Source: Ophthalmolycus amberensis | Lineage: Eukaryota > Chordata > Actinopteri > Perciformes > Zoarcidae | NCBI GenBank assembly: GCA_024529925.1 | Contig: JAFEUB010001107.1 | Location: forward strand, 1,631,001-1,695,000 | Direction: 5' to 3' | Length of the DNA: 64,000 nt | Shown here: one piece after another, positions 12,027-22,990 of the stretch | Numbering within the stretch: the stretch's first letter is position 1 | Layout: every line of letters starts with the position of its first letter | Notes under the pieces: model-generated | Databases searched by the model: none | The model's input: only the letters and a program-made list of their open reading frames with translations | What the model was told of the DNA's origin: nothing | Position numbers and translations under genes: made by a program

Positions 12027-13379
12027 AGAGTGTGTTTTTTTAGTATGAATGTAAAATGTTTGTGTATGTAGGGGCGTACAGATGCAGTGACACATTCGCT
12101 AGAGCGTAATGTCACCACGCTCATAAAAGCCATCGCAACGGACGCTAACCCCAAAGACCCGGGTCTTGATGTGAGAGGAATCGGGATTGAGCTCATTACT
12201 TTTTCCACAATGACAAAGTTGTTTGTGTGACACTCCTAATTCTCAAACTTGTGCATGGCCCGCTTTTATTTGGAAATTTCCCTGGCTGTCCTCTTTTATT
12301 CCTCTCAACACGCTGGCTTTTTTTTTTTTTCTGAGCTGCTTTTTCCAGAAAAAGGCAACAAGTTCGACATTATTGACAACAAAACAGAGGATAAGCAGAT
12401 TAATTGAATCAGCTCAAGACAAACATTGCGAAATGAGCTTTCTTTTGGATGTGGGCAGAGGGAGAGCAGGACATTAAACTACTCCTGTGTGCCAGCGACA
12501 TAGAAAAAAGAAAAGCAAAGTTAAGAGGACAGAATTGATAACATCATGAAGAACTGTATTCCAAAACAATGATCTGCATGGTCCTGGCTTTACAGCCACT
12601 TTGGGAAACAAACAGATGAACTTATTGCCATTGATTTACTCATTTAAAAAAAAGCATCAGTTCTTTTTTTCTTTTTCTTCCTTGCTTGCCTCGAGCATTT
12701 GCATTTATAAAATTGTAGAAGACTCAGCATGTAGGATCATTTTCAGAGACGCACGGCTTCACGTTGGGGCAGTTACAGTCACACTTGGGAGCAACCAGTT
12801 CAACCGCAGTCTACCACTAACGACCACCGAACAGCTCTTTTGGAGAAACTGGTAGAAGTTGATGGAAGTTGGTTTTTTTGTTTTGTGCCGCACAAACATT
12901 CTCAGCCAGTGTGGGAAACGGACAACTGATCCTCTGATCACAGGCCTTACTCTAGGCTACGATCACTCCTCAAGCGTCGAATAATAAAAGTCTTTCAGTG
13001 TCCGTGGTGCGGGGTGAACAGATTAAATCCAAGTTTAAAGGCTAGTCAGTAGCCACATCACAGGTGTAACACTGACTCTGGCTAGTTAGATTAGTCAGTG
13101 CCAGTTGGCTGGAGCAACAACAGGTTTTTTAACTAACGCAATTACGCCTCTTCCTGTTAAGGTGGGAGCATAGAAATAGACCTGGAGTAGAACGGACACT
13201 GTTTTCGGTGGCCATTGAACTGATACAAACAAAATGGCGTTTGTTGTTAGTTGTTGTGGCGACAACACGTAAAGTAGCTCCAAGAGACGGACTGCTGGCT
13301 CGTTAGCTAGGTAGCCTGTCCGTCTCTGGAGGGAGTGAGGCGGAAGGACCGATAGAGCCAGCGCTGCCTTCCTTTATGT

Positions 13380-13560
13380 CTATTTTACTCTAAATAGGAC
13401 TCAAATGAAAATGAACATCCTGCTGTAGTGAAGATTTAAAACTAGCGATTGAGACCATAAACTCATGTTTACTAAATATATCAAAGTGAGAAGTAGACTT
13501 CTATACAATCAGACTTCTTTGTTTGAATTTAAGGCTCTTCCGCCTCGGCTTCACTTTTCA
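13380..13560 (-). repeat. Dispersed repeat family A, copy 2 (partial, inverted)
   Basis: The reverse complement matches the first half of copy 1 at 10490-10941. Shared blocks on the plus strand here are ATGAACATCCTGCTGT, AACTAGCGATTGAGACCAT, GTGAGAAGTAGACTTCTATA and CAATCAGACTTCTTTG, ending in CGGCTTCACTTTTCA. The copy has short deletions and lacks the half that contains the AACAGCAGTCCAC block. The homology is seen directly in this window. Confidence 0.75.
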
Positions 13561-15283
13561 TAATAATAATATAATCCCAGCACACAGTAAATGGATGGAC
13601 TATGAGCGTGCAGGGGATCTCAAATGTACACAACAAGAACATGAACACTTTATAAAACATCATGCATTATCAAACAAAAAAATGTGGTAAAAGTATTTAG
13701 AATTGTTTTGATACTATTTATACTTTGACTTCAGTAATATTCTGCAGGCCTTTAACTTGAACGATACTTGGTGATATTGCTGTGTTTTCAATGCAATACT
13801 TTCTCGACTCAGTAGTATGAGAAGTATGCTGCCAGGAGTTTACTCTTGCCCTCATAAGATTGGCTAATACAGTGCATTGCAGGATGACGTTGCAAATTTG
13901 TGCTGGACAATGGTGCATGTGTATGCCTGAGCCCTCTGTGGCGGCATGTAGAGCTCTTATTGAAATGAAAGACGGAGATGCGTTTTATTTCTCACAGAGT
14001 TTTAATGGCGCTCCAAAAATATAAAATCAAATCCTACAGCCGCAGTAGATGCCGCCGCCGCCATTGCTACGCTGTCATCTGTCAAATAAAGTCTAAAAAT
14101 CTATATTTTGTTTCTTTTAGCTCATTGGATAAGACAGACGTGGATAGAAAACGTAATTATGGGGCCACCAAATCATTAGACATGAAATATAACAAGGTAA
14201 TAAGTTGCTTTATCCGTCATAAAAATGTATCAAATAACAGAAAAATATCCCAAAAATATCAAAACAGTAAGTTTAAGCCAGTTGTTGCACGCAGTGAATG
14301 TGCAGGACAAATGTGAAAGAGGTTCAATGTTATGTTTGTATTAAATTGCATGCTTCTGTTTTCCCCTGACCTTTATTAGTTTTCACCACTGTAATGCTGT
14401 TTTGTTTTTTTTAACCAAAATCAACTTCTGTACTTTCTCTCCACCCACTCCATCTGTCTCTCTATCCTTCCTTCCTTCCATTCCTCCCTTGCACATCTCT
14501 CTCTCTCTCTGTTTCCTCCATGATGACGTTAATAAAGTGAGCAGAATGGATTATCCAGATTCCCATGGCAGGTTGCCTGCCCTCTGCTCCGTCTCCCCGC
14601 TCCCTTCTGTTTACTGGAGGGAATCATTCACTTAGCCTTATCACTTTACACCAATGCTATCTGGGAGCTCACACACACACACACACACACACGGGCCCTG
14701 CAAACACACTGATACATGACTAGAGGCGTGTTTACATGGCCGCGTTGTGGACACAAGGTAAAGCTAAGAGGTGGGAAACACCGAGATCGCGGACAAGGTT
14801 TGGAAACGTGATGAAGGAGATCAAACACAGGAGGTGGACAGAGAGAAATGCGGCACCTCCGAAAGGCTTTCCAAATGTTTCCTCCTTACAGAATAAGGAG
14901 ACACCAGCACGCAGAAACAGGCCCATATTCCCACCATCGCTCATGGTGTAATTGCTCCAGCAAACCTCTCTCGAATCTAATATAAACTAACGAGGCAGAT
15001 CGCTCCATCAGACCTTACCAGACAGTCGATGGTGAGCACGGAACATGCTGTAGTTCCATTAAGCTAAAGTTTCTCAGGGCTGTGCAGACAGTAATGGGGA
15101 GAGGGGCTGGCTGGAAGTCGAATTAGTATCCAGTTTTAATAAGTTAAGCTTCTACATACCACAGTCTTGTGCTCATTTATTCGTTCACTTGGTCCCATGT
15201 TGGTTGTTACCCAAACTACATCTACTCTGTTGAATAAAAAGAAGGGAAGAATGACATACTGAGCAATAGGGCATTGGAAGAGT
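13561..15283. other. No recognisable gene; pyrimidine tracts and one microsatellite
   Basis: Contains CT-rich stretches around 14440-14520 and a compositionally balanced stretch at 14520-14650 that looks single-copy. A 112-codon plus-strand frame at 13978-14316 is rich in Lys, Arg and Ser and has no recognised domain. No gene is supported. Confidence 0.55.
14670..14692. repeat. (CA)n microsatellite
   Basis: About eleven uninterrupted AC units. Confidence 0.97.
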
Positions 15284-15560
15284 ATTAAAGGAATACTTCA
15301 CCACAAAATGTCCATTTGAATAATTCATGATGAATTGAAGTAAATGGAAGCCTCGTTTAACAACAGCAAACTTATATCAAAACACCAGTTTGCAAACTTG
15401 TGCAGTTTAATCGAAGACTTCAATTCATCAAACTTTTTCTGCTTTTTTTTTTTTTTTTAACTCTGCGTTCACCGTGGAGGCATGCGAGAAAAGCTATATC
15501 TTCTTCACAATTGACTGATGAAGTATTCTTAAATCTAAGCGCCGATTTACAGTTGCTGAC
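15284..15560. repeat. Possible dispersed teleost repeat with T16 run
   Basis: TTAAAGGAATACTTCACC near the left end resembles the start of a widespread fish repeat that begins AAAGGAATAGTTCACC. The following text has further phrases of that style (TGAAGTAAATGGAAGCC, AACTTGTGCAG). A T16 homopolymer lies at 15443-15458. The assignment is from memory and uncertain. Confidence 0.4.
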
Positions 15561-15765
15561 CAGGATGCACCTCTCCCTGGATGGGAAAATTAATCTGGAT
15601 CAGCACTTAAAACCTGCTGACAAAGACCAGGCCAGTCGTGTGTTTTAAAGTGAGAGATTGGCGCACATCTGGAGGCTATCAGGAGGAACAGGTAGTGTGC
15701 GTTTCCCAGACATACCCATTGTAGAGATACTATTCTTCAACCTGGATTTGTACTAAAGAACAACC

Positions 15766-15779
15766 ATATATATATATAT
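15766..15779. repeat. (TA)n microsatellite
   Basis: Seven TA units followed by TGTATAAATATC. Confidence 0.85.
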
Positions 15780-16028
15780 GTATAAATATCCATCTTTTTG
15801 TCAATCAGTTTATTCCATTAAGATGTCGTGAGAGAAGAAGTGTGGTGGATGGGGTTCTACGTGAACGCACACAGCCTTCTGGCAAAGCTTATTTCACTTA
15901 AGAGTGTGTTGAAACAACACCCACGGTGAAGTTTAAAGCCGGGTTCCTTCAACATTGGAGAAAACCAGTAAGAGTACGCCAGGTTTATAAAAACCCAGAG
16001 TGGCGCTCAGGTAGGCAGGCAGGTATAG

Positions 16029-16073
16029 CCCGTCCAATCATTTAATTCGGATTCAATTAAATGCTTGGACGGG
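16029..16073. other. Hairpin with 19-bp arms
   Basis: CCCGTCCAATCATTTAATT at 16029-16047 pairs with 16055-16073 with one mismatch (18 of 19 positions), leaving a 7-base loop CGGATTC. The arms are mixed sequence, not a simple repeat. The right arm contains AATTAAAT, a homeodomain-like core. It could be the palindromic centre of a small transposon, a structured RNA or a two-fold protein-binding site. No neighbouring feature decides between these. The pairing is seen directly; function is unknown. Confidence 0.85.
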
Positions 16074-16730
16074 TTTATTACAGTCCTGTGACAGCCACAG
16101 ATACCTGATTTTTTTTTTTGTCAGAACATAAATTGCTTTGTTGATCTGTCGGGATGTAAAGGGAATATATATCTAAAAAGGTTTCTAAAATACCTTAGGA
16201 CTTATACGGCGTGGTGCGTGAAGGATCTGAATACTTCCTCTACCACTGAGGCAGCAACTCTCTCATTAAAAGTTTTAAAGGGTGATGACGTTGGTGTATC
16301 GTGAGTCAAACTCAAGTGCCTCTCAGCCAACTAAATCCCAGAGCTACACCACGAAGGAGGCTGTTTAGAAAAACATCCGTAATGAGGACGGAGTTAAAGT
16401 GCTGCAGGAGCCTCAGCAAAAAAAAAAAAAGGGCGCCAATGTGCCCTCTACCTTGGCTGTATCTGCAGGAGAGCTTGAATAACGAACCCGATGGAAGAAC
16501 CAGGGTTGAATGAGAGAGCGTAAGTGAGAGTGGAAAACGGGATGTTTGTGAAAGTAAAAGCGAGAGCGAAGAGTAGGAAACAGAGGTGAGATTGTGGCGA
16601 AGGGGGCGAGAGGGGAAGACGGGAGGGACGGGGGCAGGAAAAGAGACACCGGCCAGTTGGTGAAAATGAGACGGTGACTGTACCTGAGAGAAAGAATAAG
16701 CACATTGCAATTCCCTAATACGGTTAGCCA
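16074..16730. other. Purine-rich tract, no gene
   Basis: The plus strand at about 16500-16690 is strongly GA-rich with many GAGAG and GGGGA words. This leaves several overlapping minus-strand frames open (to 139 codons at 16312-16731) that translate as Ser/Pro/Leu-rich low-complexity protein. They are composition artefacts. An A12-like run lies at about 16420-16431. Confidence 0.65.
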
Positions 16731-17445
16731 ATTAGCTAAGAGGCGTGCCGTGCCAGCTCCAAAGATTCGTTACGGCCTCAATCAAGTCATACGCGTTCAT
16801 ACAAACTGGCATTCGGTGCGGAATCAAAATGGAAAAGTGCTTGATTGAGTTTAGAGTAGTTCTTAAAGAACTGGTAATAGGAATACTTCTGTCTTTGTGC
16901 TGGTAGCGGTGCAGCACTTGGACGTTAGACCCCTTTTCACTCTTGGAGACCAATCTGCATTGCGCAGCGATCGAGGGGACCAATCAAATTGAAGCTAAAC
17001 ACATCCCTCGCTCTTTCTCTGACAATTTCCTCAGCCTTTTATTCCCTCATCTTTCAGACATCATCAGTACACCCGTGCATCGTTTTCCATTAGTCAGCCA
17101 CTCTTTGCGTCTGTCAAAATATCTAAGTCTCTTATCTCCGTCCTCATCTCGCGTCGCAGTGAGGCTCAGCAGAGTGCCACCGGGCTCAGGGCAAACCTAA
17201 TTAGGACCCGTCATTTCTGTCAGCCTTCTTGGACACAGTTATGGGGGTTGGAGAAGGGGGGGGTCGATGCTCCTTGAGTATGAAATCCAAAATGCTCTTT
17301 TTCAAAACCCCATTCTCATTATACGCTCCTCTCCTTATTTTTCAGACTCTCTCATCATCACTTTTCTTTACTGTCCCCCCTTTCTTTCTCTCAATATATT
17401 TGCACTCCTTCCTTTCGAGTTCCCCCCCCCCTCCCCCCTTCACTC

Positions 17446-17471
17446 TAATTAATTCTGCTGTGAATTAATTA
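17446..17471. promoter_or_regulatory. Inverted repeat of TAATTA homeodomain sites
   Basis: TAATTAATTC at 17446-17455 is the exact reverse complement of 17462-17471, with a 6-base spacer. Each arm holds overlapping TAAT/ATTA cores, the sequence bound by many homeodomain proteins. A palindrome of two such sites could be bound by a dimer, but AT-rich sequence of this length also occurs by chance. Confidence 0.45.
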
Positions 17472-17868
17472 CCAGGGGGAATCTTCCCAAAACAGAAGAG
17501 AGAGTGGGGAGGGGATCTGCATTAATCACCGCTCTATTCCTCAGCAAAAAAAGCTTGAAACAAAAGAGGCCACGGAATGAAAGAACAACAACAAAAACAC
17601 GACGAACAAAATCGTTTACTTCGCCCTCACCTCTGCAGCTCAAATCCCATGGGGATGTGATTAGGAAAATAGAGGTCTTTCTCTCCCTCCTCTTTCTTTT
17701 CTTTTCTTTTTTTTTCCAGCCCCTCCTTGCTCCCCTCATTCCTCTTTGATGAAGTTGTGGGAGTTCAGGGGGAAGCGGCGCGGCTGGGATAGCGCCCGAG
17801 CACAAAGCACCATGGGAAGAGCAAACTTTGGCTCATCCGAGGAGAGGGCCGGGAAGAGGTGTCTGATA

Positions 17869-17870
<2 letters not shown>

Positions 17871-17907
<37 letters not shown>

Positions 17908-17912
17908 CGCGC
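17871..17912. repeat. Compound (GT)n(GC)n microsatellite
   Basis: Fourteen GT units pass directly into about seven GC units. This is a perfect alternating purine-pyrimidine run of 42 bases, the classic kind of sequence able to form Z-DNA under negative supercoiling. Confidence 0.95.
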
Positions 17913-18342
17913 TGTGGCGGCTCTCTGTGCATATATACCCAGGAGAGTACGGCCATACCCAGCTGATTAAAACTTCAAAAGTGAAAAATGTGAAGTTTAA
18001 GCCGTTCACCGATATGTTACGTCATGCCAGATCCCTTCCCCCTGTCCCTTCCCCTCTGCATGCAAATCAAGATGTTTGCTTAGCATTAAAAAAAACAACA
18101 CAGATGCTTGTCAAACTTCAGGGGGCCCAAAAAACCAATGACTCAATCCTGCTTATGCACGTGTTGCCAGGGTAACCGAGACTCCCAGGAAGAGCGACAA
18201 CGAGGGGATGCCAGAAAAGAACAACTCGGTCGGACAACGCGTCCGCGTCAAACAATAATGCGCTTTTATTTATGATGGTTTAATTCTCAGCTTGGGTGGG
18301 AGACAGAGGACATGTTCATGGGTGGCATGTTAGCAAAGTCCC

Positions 18343-18358
18343 TGTGTGCGTGTGTGTG

Positions 18359-18404
<46 letters not shown>
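18343..18404. repeat. Long (GT)n microsatellite
   Basis: About 62 bases of GT repeats with two GC interruptions near the left end. The Cys-Val run in the plus-strand frame at 18296-18682 comes from this tract, so that frame is not evidence for a gene. Confidence 0.97.
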
Positions 18405-18405
<1 letters not shown>

Positions 18406-18505
18406 AGGGAGGGCGGGCGATACCAGTCACACTCACAATGAAGATGTCATCAAACCGCGCTTAGCTCCCCTCCTCGCAGACACTTGCCAACCCCACCCAG
18501 CCCAA

Positions 18506-18525
18506 ACACACACACACACACACAC
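18506..18525. repeat. (AC)10 microsatellite
   Basis: Ten AC units, about 100 bases from the long GT array and in complementary register, so the two could pair on one strand. Confidence 0.95.
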
Positions 18526-19897
18526 TCACACATCGCGGCCAAGCCCAGATCATCAACACAATAGCCATTCCCATGCAATAAAAAAGGGGGATTTGAACGA
18601 AAACCTAAACTCTTGCGCACCACATGGGAAGTGTCCCGATCCGTTGTCAGAGGGACAAAACGTGACGGTTGAGATAACTTGACGCACCCACGTGACAACA
18701 TCACGCTCTATTCTTTGTGACACCTCCCTCAGTCGATTTCGTTATTATCGTCTTTTCTGTTGTTGGTTCAGATTACGATTGTAATGGACCTCACTGCAGT
18801 TTGCTTGGCAGTGGAGTGGACTGAACCCAAATGGCATCATTCTCACCTGGCCAAATTAAAACATACTAATGGAGTGAATTCTCCAGAGATGGAATAAAGC
18901 TCTCCAAACATACTGAGTTTAAATCTGCTCTAACAGGAATGAAGCTTTCCCATATGGCACCTTCACACAACCCGGCACCTTTCTACCAAACTAAACTTGA
19001 AACATGTCTAATTCACCGAGGCAGAGACGTAGTAAGTGGCCAATTATAATGATATAACAGAAGCAAAACCTTGTTATGATTCATGTTTGTGCGGGGATAC
19101 TAAGATAAATACTGTTCAAAATAGGTTTTGGATGAAGAGTTTCTGCGGGGGGGGGGGGGGGTAATGACACTGCATGGGAATACAAAATGCAGACGTGTTA
19201 CGTAACTTCTGGTAAAGTTTGTACTTTAACTCGAACCCGTTTCAAACGGGTAATCATATTCGGACATGCTGTGTTGAGTGAGAAGGATAAATGTTGGTGG
19301 TGCACCAAATCATCCAGAATAGTTTTTTTCTTTAAATGTCGAATATACCATCAACTGCACCAGATTTAAACTTTGGTAGAGTGTAATAACTCACACTCTT
19401 TATTAACTCTTCCTCTTAGTGTTTACTCCCATTGTTAACCTGCTTATGCGATAGTCACTACATGTCTTCGACTGATTGGGTTCCTTATTTCCATTTGGGA
19501 TAAAAAATTAAAAAAAAGGTTTGACACCACAGATCCAGCCATGCCATATTTGGTAATACAAACAGGATACAAGTGTAATGTTGCCATGGAGTCAGGGACC
19601 AAAGCCCGGTTTATTAGACTATACTGGTTTATATTATAGTCACAAACGGGGCTCTCAAATGGATGACATTAGCAAGAAGCTGCCTGGAGCACAATCTGTA
19701 ATGTCTAATCTTTTATACATCCTTTGTTTTGCAACCATCTCCGATTCCAACCTGTTCTGCAATCACCTGTCACAATTTATCTTTACATTTCGCATCTCTG
19801 TTTTCTGTACTTTGTTTGTCGTAAAGTGCTGTGTGCTGGGATTAATGAAGGGAATCAGTTTATCAGATTACGTTTTGGATTGGAAAAATGTGTTCTC
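18526..19897. other. No recognisable gene
   Basis: AT-leaning DNA with a G15 run at 19147-19161. Open frames reach 113 codons (19578-19919, plus), and the end of that one overlaps the 3' end of the LINE remnant. No recognised domain. Confidence 0.6.
19147..19161. repeat. Poly-G run
   Basis: Fifteen consecutive G residues. Such runs are prone to length error in assembly. Confidence 0.9.
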
Positions 19898-20113
19898 ATC
19901 AATTTTATTAAAAGTGTAGAATCATCATGCAAAATGGTCCCAATACGCTTTACAATTTGAACAAAGCACATGGAATTACAAACATTAAAGGAAACCAACC
20001 AGGATGAAAACCATCGGAATTAAAGGGAAGTTAAAAGGGTGATGGGCAAGACTTAGTTCAGGGTAATGAATACAAAGGAGAGAACACAAATAAAACAATA
20101 CGACATATAAAAA

Positions 20114-20356
20114 CTACCACATTAAAAACATCAATGTTAAATGGATGTTAAAAAGGTGATATATCCGACTAAGTTCTAGTGTAGGCTGTAATGAAGTGAA
20201 TACAAGTCTTGATATAAAAACTTCAACTAAACCGGCTTCTTTAACATGTAATGTTAAATTTAAAGTCCATTCCAGAGATAAGGGGCACATGGGCAAATGC
20301 TCCGAAGACAACGGATTTCTTTTTATCTGAAGGAATGACCAGGAGACCAGCATCAA
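20114..20356 (-). pseudogene. LINE C-terminal domain remnant
   Basis: An 80-codon minus-strand frame beginning MMLVSWSFLQIKRNPLSS. It contains DAGLLVIP-like and LWNGLP-like positions (here LVSWSF and LEWTLN) and VEVFISRL, equivalent to the VETFKSRLKTHLF block near the end of L2/Rex1-type proteins. It continues the reverse transcriptase remnant in a different frame, with the 3' tail following. It is a fragment and not an independent gene. Confidence 0.7.
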
Positions 20357-20461
20357 GAGAGCAAAGACGGTGTTTTGTTGTAGTTACCTCAGATAGGTGT
20401 AGTGGTGCAAGACCATGCAGGCCTTATATGTTATAGAAGAACCTTAATTAACTCAGCTCGA

Positions 20462-20960
20462 GCTTACTGGTAACCAGTAAAAAGAGGCTCAAATTGGTAG
20501 CAAACAACTACTAGCAGCAATGATAGAGTAGGTCAGATTGTGGCAATTTTACTGAGATGGAAGAAATGTCTTGGTAATAGGTGGTATTATACTGGAATGT
20601 CAGACGAGTATCAAAAATAATGAACGTTTTTGATGGTTGAGCTTCAGAACAAGTACAGCCATCCATGTTAGCATCTGTTCTGATACAAATGCTGCATGTT
20701 TGGCTGCACCAACAACTAATAACTCGCATTGGACTCGCTAAAAGTTCATGTTCAAGTTCAGTTTTCTTATTATCTGATAGACATGCCTTTAAATGTAGTA
20801 GTTGGGAGTAAATATAGCTGTGTATCGTCGGCGTAGCAATGATAATTAAGGCCATATTTTCAGATGATTTCATCAAGGAGGAACATAGAGATCGATCAGA
20901 GCACGGAGCCAAGAAACAATCCCTGGGGTACATCAAACTTTACATAAGAGAATTCAAAGA
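20462..20960 (-). pseudogene. Decayed LINE reverse transcriptase
   Basis: Minus-strand translation gives a VPQG motif at 20920-20931, the fingers/palm motif that precedes the catalytic block in LINE reverse transcriptases. It then gives KYGLNYHCYADDTQLY, with the YADD catalytic box at 20824-20835 and the octapeptide YADDTQLY at 20812-20835. Further on, AFYWLPVS (20462-20488) corresponds to the LHWLPVS block of L2/Rex1-type proteins. An in-frame stop falls between VPQG and YADD, another directly before KYGL, and another after the block, and later parts are shifted in frame. The catalytic aspartates are still present, but the frame is not usable. No intact protein can be made. Confidence 0.85.
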
Positions 20961-20965
20961 TTGCA

Positions 20966-22934
20966 TTGTTATAGCTTACATGAGTTACAGTTGATGAATA
21001 TGAATGAAATGTATGAATCTGCTCCATTGATGACTGGAGGGGAAATAACAGAAAGAACCAGTGTTTGGTCAATTCTTACCACATGCTTAGCTGGTCACAA
21101 ACACACTCGCACTACAGACATATATCCAAGTATATTTGCTGAACACAAATGGTGCAATGGTCAAATTTGCGCAAAAAAAAGACTTTGCTTTCTGTCTAAA
21201 CACACCTTTTTTTTGAGGTGACGTTCGTTATTTGACAGAAAAAGCAAGTGGCAAGCAACAGCAGGGTTAAGCTGCAAAAGCAAGACAATCCCAGACCGTA
21301 TAGCTTTGCTGAACCAACCAAACGACACACATTTCTCACACTGCCGCCATCTGTCATTTGGGGCACACTCCATTAAACTCAGTGAGGCTTTTTTTCTGGT
21401 GTCTAGCCAGGTGACTTTAATGTGTCTAAACTTAGTCTGGGCTTCTGTCCTCAGCACAGTGGCCCATCGACAGCATTTGGAAGCGGGTATGATCGATGAG
21501 CTCCTGCGTCATTCCCCATAGCGCGCTCCATCAGAACAGTCACCGTGCCCCTCGTGCCAAGCCCGCCCGACATCCAAAGACAATGTGATGCATCGGTTAT
21601 CGAGCCAGATTTTTCCCCTGGACTAGAGGATCCCAGCCCCAGTTAGATGGGTGGTACATTTTCCCCTGCTCTAATCCCATCTCAAGCCATGAACTGTCAG
21701 CCGTGATCCCAACCCCAGGCCGCATGGAAACCAAAGCCTTGTGTATTTCATCCTGAAGCCAGGCCTGTCTAATTTAGCCCACTTTATCACCCGAGTAATC
21801 AGACCATTTCTCCCAGACAGAACAACGTGTTCCGTTTCTTCCAGATTCATGTCAACACTCCTTCCCCTCCAGTGTATCTCAGGGAGGTTGTGATCTTCAG
21901 CACAACATGTTTCTACCGCACACCCAGGGAACCTCTGCCATCTCAGTCCTGAGCTGGAACCAGCAGCATGCTGGTGGGGAGGGGTGACGGAGGAACCGGG
22001 GTTTGTTGGTGCAGGAGCTGCAGGATGAGAGACATCCACACAAACGCAAACCAGATGGAGGGATAGACGGATGGATGAGAAGGGAGGAGTCATCCTCTCT
22101 CTCGCGCGGTCTACCTCAATTCTGTTGGTTTGAGTGGAGGCGCCGATGTGGGCTAAGTGTGCCCGAACACTCGATCTGGTATTGTAAAATAGCTACTTTG
22201 AAATCAACTTCATTGGTCAAAGAAGCAATCCAGCCTTGTGCCTCGCAGTGCAAGATCAAAAAATGGTTTAATTAATCAGCAATCTCTTTTGTTCTTTTCT
22301 TTGACACATCTTTGTAGAAAAACCTCAAACCTGCACCGCACCTCAAACATTCGTTATCAGTACCGCACCTGTTATTACAGGTATTATTCCTAAAAGACCG
22401 ATGTATTCTTGAAAGAAATGCGTTAGAAAGAAGTGCAAGGATCTCTTTGATGCCAGGAAAAGGCTGGTGTCATTGAGAGGGATATGAATCGTACCGATGG
22501 GTAAAGGGCACATACTTTTGAAGAGTCTCTCCTGTAAGATATTGAGGGTGTTAAACTTCATTAAATACAAAAAATTACAACTTAAATTGTAGGAACTTGA
22601 GAAGTTTAAACCCTTCATACTTTCTCAACTCTAAACACCTGGCCGTTTTTGTCCTGGAAAGTGAAAAATAAATGATTGTTGGCCGGGACCACCGTAAATC
22701 CAACATCAAAATGGTGTTGGGGCAGGGGGTTTGTGCCTCCAACAAGCGCATGGTACACTGATTGGTTTAAGCAAGTTTGTGTGTGTGTGAAAACTTCATT
22801 ATTTAAACTTGTGAAACTGCAAAGACCAGCTGAGGCTGACAAAGTGCAGTTTAGGCTAACAGAGGACCACTGAGGCAGACGAAGTACAGCTTCAGGTGAT
22901 GGATGCTAAGCTAAGAGTGGCAGACACAGCCTGG
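20966..22934. other. No recognisable gene
   Basis: The part at 21530-22150 is GC-balanced with few homopolymers and looks single-copy. It contains a 140-codon minus-strand frame (21671-22093) with no recognised domain. The rest is AT-leaning. No gene is supported. Confidence 0.55.
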
Positions 22935-22990
22935 ACCAGTGGGTCTAATGTACCCCCTAAGTCCTTTAGAGGTGGACTCAAGTACCCCTT
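22935..22990. repeat. Possible hAT-type element end
   Basis: CCAGTGGGTCTAATGTACCCC followed by an AAGTACCCCT phrase resembles the end of a fish hAT-derived repeat whose terminus reads CAGTGGTTCTCAA with TGTACCCC downstream. No matching inverted end was found with certainty, though CTAATGTACCCTG recurs at 23382-23394. Tentative. Confidence 0.25.

Larger units (their letters stand above)
11382..13379. other. No recognisable gene; short tandem repeats
   Basis: A GTGC tetranucleotide array (11852-11874) and a GT tract (12006-12026) lie here. Open frames are up to 84 codons, lie on both strands and several overlap the tandem repeats. A T-rich run lies near 12320. No gene is supported. Confidence 0.6.
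16731..18250. promoter_or_regulatory. Candidate regulatory block (single-copy-looking, motif-rich)
   Basis: This stretch is not recognised as any repeat apart from the GT/GC microsatellite inside it. It carries an inverted repeat of TAATTA-type homeodomain sites (17446-17471), an ATGCAAAT octamer at 18060-18067 and balanced, word-rich stretches at 17150-17220 and 18000-18180. Such composition is typical of conserved non-coding enhancers near developmental genes, but conservation cannot be seen from one sequence. Open frames here are short and overlap CT-rich tracts. The call is an inference. Confidence 0.3.
19898..20965 (-). mobile_element. 5'-truncated LINE remnant, L2/CR1/Rex1-like
   Basis: On the minus strand the segment reads, in order, part of a reverse transcriptase, the C-terminal region and a 3' untranslated tail. 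The tail runs through TTGTAAAGCGTATTGGGACC to AATAAAATTGATG, resembling the TGTAAAGCG...AATAAAATTGA end typical of L2/Rex1-type fish LINEs. Only the last kilobase or so is present, and stops and frameshifts interrupt the coding part, so it is a dead copy. Truncation at the 5' end is the usual outcome of target-primed reverse transcription. The left end is fairly well placed by the tail; the right end near 20965 is where recognisable protein similarity stops. The exact clade needs a library search. Confidence 0.85.

Noticed and set aside
16312..16731. 139-codon minus-strand Ser/Pro-rich frame
   Set aside because: It is the complement of a GA-rich tract, where stop codons are rare by composition. 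Two other frames are open over the same tract.
20464..20480. TTACTGGT/ACCAGTAA palindrome
   Set aside because: It falls inside the LINE reverse transcriptase remnant at the WLPV block and is explained by that coding ancestry.
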